A stretch of 64,000 bases of DNA from Begonia masoniana (Eukaryota > Streptophyta > Magnoliopsida > Cucurbitales > Begoniaceae), in NCBI GenBank assembly GCA_022432975.1, contig CM039508.1:26857999-26921998 (forward strand), in the 5' to 3' direction. Positions 43,572 through 54,914 of the stretch are shown piece by piece; position 1 is the first letter of the stretch, and each line of letters starts with the position of its first letter. The position numbers and the translations under genes were made by a program. The notes beneath the pieces are model-generated. The model was not told the origin of the DNA. It did no database searches and saw nothing but the letters and a program-made list of their open reading frames with translations.

Positions 43572-44801
43572 TTAAGCGAATAGCTCTGGATATTGGGCCC
43601 TAACATCATGTTGTCTTTTCCAAGTGGCTTCCTCCACGTTATGATTGCGCCATAAAACTTTCACCAATGGGACCACTCTGTTGCGCAACACCTTGAGTGA
43701 AGAATCCAAAATCTGTATTGGCCTTTCTTCATATGTCAGTGTCGGCATGATATCAAAGTCCACCTGCTCCACGATCTGAGTTGGATCTCGTACACACTTT
43801 CTCAGCATCGAAACATGACAAACATTGTGAACCCCATCCATAGACGCTGGCAATTGTAGTCTGTAAGCCATGCTCCCAACTCTCTTCACAATGGGAAATG
43901 GCCCCACAAACCTTGCACTTAGCTTCCCTTTCTTGCCAAATCTCATCACGCCCTTGAAAGGCGACACCTTTAGGAATACTTCATTGCCTTCAGCAAACTC
44001 CAAGTCTCTCCTTCTATGGTCCGCGTAACTCTTTTGTCAACTTTGAGCAATCTTTATTCATTGTTTTATAGCAGTAATCACTTCAGACATCTGCTGTAAT
44101 AACTCGGGGCCGACAAGTCTGGATTCTCCAACTTCGTCCCAACATAATGGAGATATGCATTTTTGGCCATAAAAAACTTCATATGGAGCCATACCGATCG
44201 TAGCCTGGTAGCTATTGTTGTAAGCAAACTCCACGAGTGGCAAATATTTACTCCAAGGAGCATGAAATTCCAACACGCATGACCTTAACATATCCTCCAG
44301 TATCTGAATCGTTCTCTTCGATTGTCCGTTAGTCGGTGGATGAAAGGCTGTGCTAAAGTTTAACTTGGTACCCAATGAGTGTTGCAAGCTTTTCCAGATC
44401 TTCGACGTGAATCTAGGGTCCCGGTCAGATACAATTGATAATGGCACCCCATGCAGCTTGAAAATCTCATTAATATATAACTCTGCATATTGATCCATAG
44501 AGAAGGTGGTCTTCACAGGTAGAAAGTGGGCCAACTTTGTCAGTCTGTCCACAATGACCCATATGCTGTTATGGCACTTGGTCGTCCTCGGTAGGCCAAC
44601 AACGAAGTCCATAGTGATGTTCTCCCACTTCCATTGAGGGATCGGGAGAGGCTGAAGTGTTCCACCTGGTCGTTGATGTTCAGCCTTGACTTGTTGACAT
44701 ATCATGCAAGACTCCACATATTTGGCTACTTCGTTCTTCATATTCGGCCACCAGAAGTGAAGTTTCAAGTCTTGATACATCTTCGTTCTTCCAGGATGCA
44801 C
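43572..44801 (-). pseudogene. pol: Integrase and chromodomain-like tail of element B
   Basis: 44058-44801 has the HHCC zinc end (YVESCMICQQVKAEHQ), [18 protein letters not shown] (first Asp) and LSIVSDRDPRFTSKIW (second Asp). It then reads TNGQSKRTIQILED, with Lys where the catalytic Glu should be. [20 protein letters not shown] and KCISPLCWDEVGESRL follow. A stop separates 43572-44003, which has GNEVFLKVSPFKGVMRFGKK and VLRNRVVPLVKVLWRN, a Tekay-type chromodomain-like end. Integrase would insert element DNA; the lost Glu should abolish this. Confidence 0.92.
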
Positions 44802-44972
44802 AGAGAAGGAAGACGAGTGGGCTTCCGATAAAATGTCCTTTCATAGCTCTTCATCTCTCAGAACGTACCACCTATCTTTGAACTTCAGAATACCATCTCC
44901 CGAATAACTGAAATCGGAAGAGGCCATAGGTAACTTGCTTACTATATCGACCATCTCCTTCGAATTGATCTT

Positions 44973-45614
44973 CTAGGCCTCTTTAATTCGGTCCAGGATG
45001 GTGGGCCGCAATGTTAGATCCGCCAGAACAGCCGATAGCTCAGAAACCACCTCCAAATAAAACCTCTGAAGTTCTACCTTCAAAGGCATTGATATGGCCG
45101 ACAAGGCCGGTTGCATAGTAGCCGACATCCTGCTCAACGCATCGGCTACCACGTTGGCTTTCCCAGGGTGGTACTTAATCTCGATATCGTAGTCTTTCAT
45201 AAACTCAAGCCACCGCCGTTGCCTCATGTTTAACTCCTTCTGAGTAAATATATACTTCAAACTTTTGTGATCCGAAAACATCTCACATGACTGTCCATAC
45301 AAGTGGTGTCTCCACACCTTTAGTGCAAAAACAAATGCCGCTAACTCCAGATCATGAGTAGGGTAGTTTTGCTCATAACTCTTCAATTGTCTGGATGCGT
45401 ATGCCACCACTTTCTCTTCTTGCATTAATACACATCCCAAGCCAACCTTGGACGCATCACAGTATACGCTGAATTTTCCATCTTTGACTGGCCATACTAA
45501 CAAAGGAGCAGTGGTTAATTTCTGTTTAAGCGTTTGAAAACTCACCTCACAAGCTTCAGACCACTTGAACCTGATGTCTTTCGTCGTTAAGCTGGTCATA
45601 GGCTTTGCTATCAC
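44973..45614 (-). pseudogene. pol: RNase H of element B
   Basis: The 213-codon frame reads [37 protein letters not shown] (first catalytic Asp kept), [20 protein letters not shown] and [17 protein letters not shown]. The [18 protein letters not shown] connection to integrase follows. It removes the RNA strand of RNA-DNA hybrids. It is in the same frame as the integrase block but one frame off the RT, with stops at each end. Confidence 0.9.
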
Positions 45615-45649
45615 AAAAAATCCCTTGATGAACTTTCTGTAATAACCAG

Positions 45650-46528
45650 CTAGTCCGATAAAACTTTGTACTTCGCTGGCATTCCTCGATCTCGACCATT
45701 CTTCACAGCCTGAATCTTGGTCGGATCCACTAAAACTCCTTCTGCAGACACCACGTTGCCTAGGAAATTAATCCTGCTCAACCAGAATTCACATTTTGAC
45801 AGCTTGGCGTATAATTGGTGTTGCTTCCGAGTTGTTAGCACAATTGCCAAGTGCTCCTCGTGCTCGGCTTCACTCCTGGAATAAACCAGGATGTCATCGA
45901 TGAAGACGATTACAAACTTGTCCAGAAAATCCTGAAACTTGTCCATAAATGCCGCCGGGGCATTAGTCAACCCAAACGACATCACTAAGAACTCATAGTG
46001 TCTGTATCGGGTCCTGAATGCGGTCTTTGGAATATCCTCAGTCCTGACCTTCAATTGATAGTAACCGGAGCGCAAATCAATCTTCAAAAATACCCGAGCC
46101 CCTTTCAGTTGGTCAAATAAATCATCGATTCTCAGCAACGGGTACTTATTCTTGATGGTCAACTTGTTCAGCTCCCGGTAATTGATGCACATACGTAGGG
46201 ATCCATCCTTCTTCTTAACAAATAGGACAGGTGCACCCCACGGAGAAAAGCTAGGGCACACGAAGCCCTTGTCCACAAGTTCTTTTAGCTGAGTCTTCAA
46301 CTCCCTTAGCTCAATTGGCGCCATACGGTACGGGTTCTTTGATACCGGTTCAGCACCAAGACACACTTTGATTTCAAACTCAATCTCGCGATTCGGTGGC
46401 AACCCTGGTAAGTCGTCTAAGAAAACCTCTGAGAAGTTTCGAACTACCGGAATACTTTGAAGTTCTACCTCACCTAGCCTTTGAGCATCCACTACATAGG
46501 CCAGAAACCCTACACATCCTGACCTCAT
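45650..46528 (-). pseudogene. pol: Reverse transcriptase of element B
   Basis: A 292-codon frame covers [74 protein letters not shown] and the catalytic [10 protein letters not shown]. It shifts out of frame within [12 protein letters not shown] near 45700. Compared with element C the [12 protein letters not shown] stretch has lost residues ([11 protein letters not shown]). The type is Tekay/Del RT. Confidence 0.92.
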
Positions 46529-47961
46529 TAGTTTTGAGCTTCTAAGGAGGATACAATAGGCATAGAGTTCTCCTTCGGTATAGCCTGATAGGAGAACTCT
46601 TTCTCATTCGGGCGCTTAAAGGACACAAGCCCAGACCTGCAGTCGATGGTGGCGTGATGCCTAAACAGCCAATCCATCCCCATAATTACATCGTATCCTT
46701 TCATAACGATGATGATAAGATTGGCATATAATTTCTTGTCCCCTACTGACACTATATCGCCCTGCACTGCCTGCTCGGAGTGCATAAACTCTCCAGATGG
46801 TAGCATGACACTGTAGGGCTTATCTGTCGGCACAAGGCAAAATTTATCTCTAACCACGAAGTCCCTAGCCACAAACGAGTGTGTGGCCCTCGTGTCCAAC
46901 AATGTATATGCAGGTGAATTATGTATCAAGATTGTACCTATGATTGCTGTGTGCTGGGCATCGTCATCATTCTCTGTTACAACAAATACTCTTGGCATGG
47001 CACGATTCGGCCGTGTGTCGGGCATTGGACAATCCTGGACTTGATGGCCCTCTTTGCTGCACCAGAAGCAATGGCCGGTAAAGAGCCTGCATTGACCTGA
47101 GTGATATTTCTGGCAACGCGGGCATACAGGTAGTTGAGGAGCTCCCATTGGTCTTTTCCCCTTATCCTGATAAGCAACGGTATCATTGGGCCTCTTAATG
47201 CCCCTGTTCTGTTGCTGTTGTGGTTGCTAATTTTGACCACATTGCTGTTGTTGTTGTTAAGGAACATTCTGAATAATCCTTTTTGATGAATCCCTCTGTC
47301 TCTGAGACTTCATTTCCAAGGCTTCCAACTATTAAGTTTTGGCCACCACTTTCGCGTACGGGGCCTCATCAAAACCCCCAGTCGTGATTCCCCGTAAAAG
47401 GTCCATCTTCAGACCCTAGATGAACTGGTGTACCTTGTTTTCGTCGGTGTCCACCAGATGAGTTGCGTATCGGGATAGTGACTTAAATTTCTAAACATAT
47501 TCGGCTACCGATCCATACCGTCGCAGCCGAGAGAATTCAATCAGCTTTTCCTTTCTCACGCTGCGGTTGAAGTATTTCTTGTAGAAGATTCTCTTGAATC
47601 CTTCCCAGCTTAATGCTACTGTAGTCGACTGCACTGTGTCCCACCAAAATGCAGCATTTTTGGTGAGATGAAACGTGGCACATATCACTTTCTTACTCTC
47701 TTCCACCTCTGCGTAGTTGAACATTTTCTCTATCGCCCGGATCCATTCCTCGGCATGAGCTGGGTCCGTAGACAATCCATCAAATGTAGGCGGTTTGAGC
47801 CGTCGGAATTTGTCTCCATTGGTGTCTCGTGGCGCATGGTTGTTGTTCCCATTGTCTGCCATCATGTGTTCCATCATGCGTGACTGAACACCGACTAGCT
47901 CGATTAGACTATCGTGGGCGTCGCCTTTGTCGTTTGCATCTCCTTGATTCTCTCTCACCAT
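46528..47961 (-). pseudogene. gag: Gag and protease of element B
   Basis: It starts MVRENQGDANDKGDAHDS at 47961. The gag core reads FDGLSTDPAHAEEWIRAIEK and ATFHLTKNAAFWWDTVQST, with a stop near 47491. The same frame continues with further stops to 47148, then CPRCQKYHSGQC and CFWCSKEGHQVQDC zinc motifs. The protease site AYTLLDTRATHSFVARDF has Arg in place of the catalytic Gly. The part from 47148 to 46528 is open (206 codons), ending VIMGMDWLFRHHATIDCRSG and a stop. A Gln-rich stretch (about 47220-47260) sits before the knuckles. Confidence 0.9.
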
Positions 47962-48109
47962 TTCTAGAAAATCCTATACATAAAAACAAACTCAATTTAA
48001 TAAACAAAACGGGCACAGAACTTAAACACTTACAGTTGGTGGAGCGATCTCACGTGGCGGGTTGCGGAGTCAGACAATTTACAGAATCGCTTTTAAAAGC
48101 TCGGGGGTC

Positions 48110-48121
48110 GCTTTGATACCA
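48110..48121 (-). other. Primer-binding site of element B
   Basis: The minus strand reads TGGTATCAAAGC, one base from the initiator tRNA-Met site, four bases inside the 5' LTR. Confidence 0.8.
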
Positions 48122-48354
48122 TAATTGTGATGGCCCCCGACCCGATCGGGGTCGGAGAGCCTCACACAGGATATTGTAAAATAAACGTGGACTATTTTTT
48201 TTTTTGAACTTTTAAAACATTACACATAGAGGAAACCTTCTCTGGAATGAAGACTAGAAGAAATCGGACTACGTAAATAAATGACAGAAATAAAACAAGA
48301 AGACAGAAGGCAGGGAGAAAAGAAAACGAAAATACAGAAATGGACGATGGAAAA

Positions 48355-48840
48355 TAAAAGACAGAATCTGTGGACAACAGAAGTTGTGGACGTTTGGAAT
48401 AAAAGACAGTGACCGTGGACGTTTAAAATAAAAGACTGTATCTGTGGACAACAGAAGCAGTGGACGTTTGGAATAAAAGATAGTGACCGTGGACGTTGGA
48501 AATAAAAGACAGTATTTGTGCACAACAGAAGCTGTGGACGTTTGGAATAAAAGACAGTGACCGTGGACGTTGGAAATAAAAGACAGTATCTGTGGACAAC
48601 AGAAGCTGTTGACGTTTGGAATAAAAGACAGTGACCGTGGACGTTGGAGATAAAAGACAGTATCTGTGGATAACAGAAGCTGTGGACGTTTGGAATAAAA
48701 GACAGTGACCGTGGACGTTGGAGATAAAAGACAGTAACTGTGGACAACAGAAGCTGTGGATGTTTGGAATAAAAGACAGTGACCGTGGACAATGGAAATA
48801 AAAGACAGTATCTGTGGACAACAGAAGCTGTGGACGTTTG
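48355..48840 (-). repeat. 74-bp minisatellite in the 5' LTR of B, about 7 copies
   Basis: The unit is the same as in the 3' LTR (GACAGTATCTGTGGACAACA...), at spacings of about 73-75 bp. Two more copies than in the 3' LTR mean copy number changed after insertion. The array yields repeated leucine/serine-rich open frames on the minus strand that are not genes. Confidence 0.9.
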
Positions 48841-49924
48841 AAATGAAAGGCATAATGGACTTCGGACGTTTAAAATAGACGGCAGAATGGACGACAGAAT
48901 TGAAAGACAAAATGGACGATTGAGATCGAAGGCAAAATGGACGACGGAAATTTGAAAGTCAGAGTGGACGACTAACACTTAGCCGAATACTTGAAAACTC
49001 GAAAGACAGAAACTGAAAGGCAGAATGGACGACTATTTTACAGAAGGCGTGGACGACTTACTTCTTTTGACACAGAAAACTTTGAATGTAATATCCGGCC
49101 TGTACAGGATTTTTATATTATAATATATATTGACATTTTTGTAAATATGTCAAATCAAACCCATTTTATAAAAAGAAAGCGTCATTTCGATCCCAACGAT
49201 TAATAGGAATTTTAGGGAATTTACGGGATTTTTCGGAGTAATAACGCTATATTCTGAGTAATTAAGTTTCTCGTAATATAAAGAATGTTTTAGTAAAAAT
49301 AGTAAATGTTGTCCGATTTGCGAACGGATAGTTTTAATAAATCTCAAATAACAAGTTGGACCTATTGGTGAAATAAGGAAATTCGGAGAGATCGAACAGT
49401 TGGCCGATTCACGAAACGAAGGACGAAACGAATATAAATTATGTACTAAGGGCAAAATGGTAATTTTGCAAACCAAATTTTATATTAAAAACCTTCCTCT
49501 CTTCCTCCTTCACCATTTCACGCCAGAAACCCCTTTTCCTTTCTTTTTCTCTCGGCCTCCTCTCTGCCCGCGACGATTCCGTCGACTTCTGATCTCCGTT
49601 TTTCTTCCGTTCATCTTCCATTCTTCGTGTTTTCTCCTCCAATCGACGCTCTAGGTATGAATCTATAGTTTTAGAACGTTTATTTCGGTTTTTACGGAGT
49701 ATGAACAAATAGGGTTTCGTTTAGGTTTCGATTAAAAACGTGATATATAGTTCGAAATTTATAGAATTGCCGTAATTAAGGATGTAGTGAACGTATTGGA
49801 CGTTATTGAACGAAGTTAAATTGATTTTTGGAAAAAGTTAAAATTGGTGAATTTTCGGGTTTTTAGTAAAAACTCGTTAATTGTGATTTTGAACTATCGA
49901 ACACTAATTGGTGGAATTGTCTAG

Positions 49925-50558
49925 GTAAACAACGCTCGTGGACGGAGCTTGAGCTGCTTTGGACACGAGGTAAGTTCTCGTGATTTTCTCTGGCCGATTG
50001 GCCTACATCGTACGTCGAAGTCATCTCGAGGAGTTTCAGAGATGTGTCTGTTTAATTTGCTTTGGTTGGGTAGTTAGGTTGTTTAGTTTTATAGTTTATG
50101 CTTTTACAGTCTGGATGGTACACATGTTGCTTGTTTACGTTTATATAGAACTGTTCACGCATCACGTGTTTTCAAAAGAATATAGAAAATGAATTTCTGC
50201 ATGATGTTTCAAAGGAAATGGCGATGTGGCCTGGAGAGGGGCTTGACCTATTGTGGAGGCACGCAGGGGCTTGTCACAATACCACATCTATTGCATACTC
50301 ATACAGTTATAGGTCATGCGAGATGGGGCTCAGGCACGGCTGTACGTGTTGTAAGCGTGTACCCCCCTCTTCTAACTGGAAAGAGTAGTCCAACCGCTGG
50401 ATGAGCTCTCTCCGGTTAGGAGGTTGAGATCTCGGTGATACCACAGAGTAAAGATAAAGAAAATGCTGCATGATTTCTGAACTCATACATATAGCATGCA
50501 TGTACATTTACTAGAGCTTGCTGAGATTTTTATCTCATAGGTGTCTGTATGGTGTAGG
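49925..50558 (+). promoter_or_regulatory. Splice-like and inverted-repeat leader module, LTR L
   Basis: TTGTCTAG ends at 49924; a 45-nt exon-like block ends CGAG at 49969; GTAAGT follows. The intron-like stretch ends GGTGTAG at 50557 and is followed by GTGATTAC. CCTACATC (50002-50009) can pair with GGTGTAGG (50551-50558) with one G-U pair. This is the weakest arm pair among the six clear cases. Confidence 0.5.
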
Positions 50559-51119
50559 TGATTACGAAGAAACAGGTGAGGACGAGATTCCTCCTCCTGA
50601 GGTATGAGTCCAGTTCACGAAGGATGGTTGCGGTGGTGTGTTGGCGCAGTCGAAGCTTACTAGACCCGTGGGGAAGTATGTATAGATTTTGAGGATATTG
50701 GGGTGTTTTGGGTTAATGATGGATTAGTTGGATAAATTGTATAGAAATATTTTAGGTTGTTTGGTTCTGGTAGTTGATAGGTTTATATATTGATGTTTTG
50801 AAATGTTTTGGAAATTGATTTTATAAATCTTTGGTTGATTTCAAAACAGGAGGATTTGTTTAGGTTTTAAACGTATCCACGCAGTTCGTTTTTATGAAAA
50901 TGTGTTTCGTTTTATTTACGTCTCGAGTCGGTTTTGGGTGATGGATAGAGCGTGAGTTGTATGTGAGCGGAAGGTCGTTATTACATGTTTGAGGCAATTG
51001 ATGAAAGAAATATTGGTGAGTGTGTTTAAGCTTTGGTGTGTGTTTTGAAGTGTTATGCAGGATATGAGAAGGAATAAAGGAATAGAGGCAACTACCTGGA
51101 AAAATTCGATTTCCAGGGA

Positions 51120-51345
51120 GTGTGCCGATCGATCGCCAGAGAGGTCGATCGATCGGCCCCTCATTGGCACGCTCTGGAAGAAATTCCAGAGCGTGTGCCG
51201 ATTGTTCGCCTAGGAGGGCGAACGATCGGCAAAGGATAGAAGGAAGGGCGATCGTTCGCCCTTCATAAGGGGCGATCGTTCGCCCCTCCTGTTTTGGTAT
51301 CAGGCAATCGATCGCCTGTTTGGGGCGATCGATCGCCCCTGCATA
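51120..51345 (+). repeat. CGATCG palindrome cluster in LTR L
   Basis: About ten CGATCG(A/T)TCGCC-like words and their reverse complements lie in 225 bp, in both orientations, with AATTCCAGAG repeats between. Neighbouring copies are inverted, so the transcript could fold into several hairpins. LTR M has a related cluster. Confidence 0.85.
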
Positions 51346-52939
51346 AATGGGATGGCTTTCCCATTTTGCCCTGCTTTCAGTTTTCAATTGTTTTAAGTTT
51401 ATTTAATTTGTTTTAAAAGTTAGAATTCAATTCCGATTTCGATTCTGGTTTCGATTTCGGTTTAGTTTCCGCTTAAAGTATAGAGAAAAAACATTGAACT
51501 TCTAAAACCCGATTCAAAACACGGTTTTAAACACATGCATGAAAACTTGACAGAAATTAGAAAACATGACAGAAGCGTAAGAAATCAGACTGCGTGGATA
51601 GCTCTAAAATTCGAGACAATCAATGCACAACCTGAAAGGAAAAGGTTCCAAATAGTTCCAGAATATTTCAAAATGTACAACTGTTATAACACAGGTTTTA
51701 AAAACATTTACATAGATCTTAAACATCCCAAAAGCTGTACAGATATGACATACACTTTTAAAACACACCCCCAGATCAAAACGCGTCTGACTGCCATAAC
51801 CACCGCGCGAAAGCTCGAGCCACAAACCACCTATTCGTTGGCCTGAGGCACAAAGTCCTCCTCCACGGGATCCGTACCTACATCAGAGAGTTCAACTATG
51901 AGCCTAGAGCTCAGTAAGAACATATTAAAATGTAGTGATGCATATGCTATGCATGAACATTTCAAATACATGAACATTACTTTACATTTCACTGACATAG
52001 GGGGTATAAGTAGGGCTGCTAGAGGAACTGGCGAGTGCACTATCAGGCACATAACATAAATACAGAACAGAACAGAATGCCAGTCCCCGTCCCACACTTA
52101 ACCATACATTACATTACAAATTTTATCTTTCTTAACTTCAAACTGTGTACAGAAAACATTTGCATGACTTTCAGGAAAAACGTGTATGCATGAACATTTA
52201 CAGTGCTTAAACTTAATACAAACAGGCGACAGGAATAACAAAGCAAGGCGTAAACAAAACACAGATAACTCAGAACATAACCTATGACTTATCAACCCAA
52301 CAACCACCCTACAGAAATGAAACACCTAGTATCTCCGTAATGTAAGGCCTTAAGGACCAAACCTGTACGTATGAACTTACCTGTTATTGTAGAGTTGAAA
52401 GCTTTGTTCGTACGTCTTTGGCGAGTTCACAAACCTAAAGTGTGTATATCGGACCATTAACCCTTAAACTTCATTAAAACTAAAAGGTAATTAACCTAAA
52501 CTTGTTAACTAATGAAAAAGGGTTACCTTTACTGAAGGAAACAGAAGGAAGCAGGAGAAACATAGTTTTGGAAATTTGTCTCAAGCTTCTGGAAGAGAGA
52601 AAATAGAGAAGTGCTTCACGTAGAAGTGAAGAGAAAGAGAGGAAGAAAGGAAGAGAAAAGGCATTAGCTTCTTCAACAAGTTTGCCAAGTGTCAATCATC
52701 CATTGGTATCCTCTCACCTACCTTAATTCTTTCCCAAACCGCCCCTCTATGCATCTCCAACCAATGGTTTTGTTTAGTTTAGTTACACATTAGTTTGGTT
52801 TTTGACCCATTATTCAATTTAATATAAGCTCCATCGATTTGTTTTCCAACAAGACATTCATTGTATTAATATCAAATTAATTCCGCTTTATGATTCGAGG
52901 AATAATTACATAGGCAAAAATGTCGGGTGTTACATGGAG

Positions 52940-53838
52940 GATGATGAAGTCTATCATGATAAAGAGTTTCGTACCTAGCCACTTCAAATAGGAATTGATC
53001 ATGCAAATACATGACCTGAAACAAGGAAGTTAGTCAATCGAAGAATATCTCACAGAATTTGAGACACTTAGAATTCGTGGAAAAAAGGAAGAATCGGAGG
53101 GACAAGTCATAGCTAGGTTTATCCGTGGTTTGAACAAAGACGTTGTAGACGCTGTGGAGTTACATCGACTAGAATCCTTAGATATGGTTGTCCAAATGGT
53201 TATGAAAGTTGAGCAACAACTCAAGACCAACAAGATTCCTAAGTATACCCCTAAAAAACCAGAAACCAGCAAACCCACTACCAAGGCTGACTGGAATAAG
53301 CCTTACACATAAAAGTGCCCTTCTAAGGACGCAATCACCAAAACTACTAGAGGGGGTGCCGACAAGGTTAAGACCAGTAGTCTGAAGTGCTACAAGTGTT
53401 AGGAAAACGACCATTTTATGCCTCAATGCCCAAACAGGCATACCATGGTATTGAAGGAATCCACTAGTGAACTAGTTTGTGAGGACAAAGATGAACATGA
53501 GGAAGTTGTAGAGGAGAGCGAATCAGAGGATAAAGTGGTTCATGCTGATGAAGGACCTCTACTAATGGTCAGGCGACGAGCCCTAATAACCAAGAACAAA
53601 GGAGAAGACTGTTAACGGGAGAATATGTTCCATAGTTGTTGCCTAATCAAAGACAAGTTATGTTTCGTGATCATTGACGGATGAAGCTGCGCTAATATTG
53701 CCTCAAAAGACATGGTTACCAAGTTAGGACTGGAGACAAGTGCACATCCTCATCCATACAAGCTGAGATGGTTAGACGACAGGTATGACGTCAAGGTAAC
53801 CAAAAAAGTGACGATCAAGTTCACAATGGGCAAGTATA
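52940..53838 (+). pseudogene. gag: Gag C-terminus and protease of element G, broken
   Basis: It continues the 40612-41278 gag after element B. It reads SIEEYLTEFETLRIRGKKEE, VIARFIRGLNKDVVDAVELH, QLKTNKIPKYTPKKPETSK, and a zinc knuckle CYKC-stop-ENDHFMPQC with a TAG inside (near 53400). The acidic linker DEHEEVVEESESEDK leads to the protease site (FVIIDG-stop-SCANIASKDM, near 53680). It ends KKVTIKFTMGKYN at 53838, exactly where the D-family LTR begins. At least six stops are present. Confidence 0.87.
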
Positions 53839-54914
53839 ATGTAGCACCTGGCAATTATTAGCTCAGATTTTTGTATGAAATAATGTAAAGTGTTAGATTA
53901 AATGAAATGGATTAGGGTGTGAGTTAATTTATGTGATTATTGGATTAAGGAGTAAAGTAAATGTAAGGAAATTAAAAATGGATAAAGAAAATTTTGTATT
54001 AGTGAATTAATTAGGGGAGTGATAAAGTAAAAGAAAAGGAAAAAAAAGGAGGAAAACCGTTCTCTCTCTCTTCCCTTTTTCTCTCCTCTCTTGGCTAAAA
54101 CCAGCAGCCCCATTTCCTCTCCTCCTCCGATTGATTTTCTTCAAATTTCTTCAACACAAAGGTTAGTTTTTCTTTAATCTATCATGGTTATTTAGTTTTC
54201 TAAGCTTAAGGGAGGTTTTGGTGTGGATTGGGAGGAGTTTTGAGAGAGTTTTGAGTTAGGGTTTTGTGATAGATGAGGGTTTCACAAAAATTTGGGATTT
54301 CTAATTAATTGTCTTTGATTTTTGGATGTTTGGAGGATAGTGTAGGTGACTGGTTTGATGTTTGAGAAAAACCGAGAATTTCGGTTCGGTGACAGGGCAG
54401 ATTCAATTTTTGTGGGAAACGACCAAGCCAATTGCGTTATTTGGCTAAGTTGTCCCAACCTTTTAAAGAGTAGACGTCTTAAGAAGTCTGTAGAACTTTG
54501 AATCGTTCAAAATGGACAAGTGTAGGATTAGATGCGTGATTTTGAAGTTTGGCCGAAATTGAGGGATTTCGGGTTTTGAGGTTGTGGGGAGGTTTTTAGC
54601 TTTCTTTAGAGAGTTGATGCATGTGTTTTGAGAAGGGATTAATTTATGTACGGAGTTGTGGTTTCTAGGTTTGAACGAGCCTTCGGCCTAATGTACGTGT
54701 AAGCGATTAGCTAAGGAGGCCAGGTAAGTAATGTTTGCTCCTGCTTTTCCATCGGGCCTACATCACAGTTCGGTAGGATTGCTTGAATGTTATTGCATGG
54801 TATATTTGTTGTGAATGTTGTGTGTGTTTGTTGAGTACGTTGCGATATGTTGTAGGGCGTGGTATGGTGAAAAGTGAATGAATCCTAACGTACATAATTA
54901 ACTAAAAGACGTAA
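53839..54914 (+). repeat. D-family LTR, 5' part (truncated by element E)
   Basis: It starts TGTAGCACCTGG after TATAA (53834-53838) and aligns with 4606-5682. It keeps the CTTTTTCTCTCC leader, the exon-like block ending CCAG|GTAAGTAATG (about 54719-54728), and the first inverted-repeat arm CCTACATCACA (about 54762). Element E interrupts it at 54915, with CGTAA (54910-54914) as the likely duplication. Position and orientation fit a 5' LTR inserted in G. The rest is beyond the right edge. Confidence 0.85.

Larger units (their letters stand above)
49087..51493 (+). repeat. Solo LTR L (2407 bp)
   Basis: It begins TGTAATATCCGGCC, ends AGAGAAAAAACA, and has exact TTGAA duplications (49082-49086 and 51494-51498). 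It is absent from the matching position of the 3' LTR of B, which confirms the boundaries. It carries the splice-like module (49925-50558) and a palindrome-rich CGATCG cluster near its end. No coding sequence. Confidence 0.93.
41279..52934 (-). mobile_element. Element B: Tekay/Del-like Ty3/gypsy retrotransposon
   Basis: LTRs 41279-43532 and 48126-52934 flank gag-pol on the minus strand. Exact TGGAG duplications lie at 41274-41278 and 52935-52939. The internal region is 4.59 kb with a PBS at 48110-48121 and a purine tract AGGTGGGTGGGAT at about 43533-43545. The 5' LTR holds solo LTR L. Gag-protease, RT and the RNase H-integrase part lie in three different frames, so the element is inactive. 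It is inserted in the gag of G. Confidence 0.95.
48126..52934 (-). repeat. 5' LTR of element B, interrupted by solo LTR L
   Basis: It runs from TGTGATGGCCCCCGACC to TCGGGTGTTACA. Without the insertion (49087-51493 and one TTGAA copy) it is about 2.4 kb and matches 41279-43532 closely. On the minus strand it keeps a donor-like ACAG|GTAAGTTC near 52377 and an acceptor-like GATGTAG|GTAC near 51885. The inverted-repeat arms are weaker here than in the other LTRs. Confidence 0.93.

Noticed and set aside
48220..48978. Minus-strand frame of about 250 codons rich in Leu, Phe and Ser
   Set aside because: It is an artefact of the 74-bp LTR minisatellite of element B; overlapping frames in other phases look the same, and the 3' LTR has a shorter version.
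50860..51387. 175-codon minus-strand frame in solo LTR L
   Set aside because: It is created by the CGATCG palindrome cluster, is covered by other frames, and has no recognisable domain.
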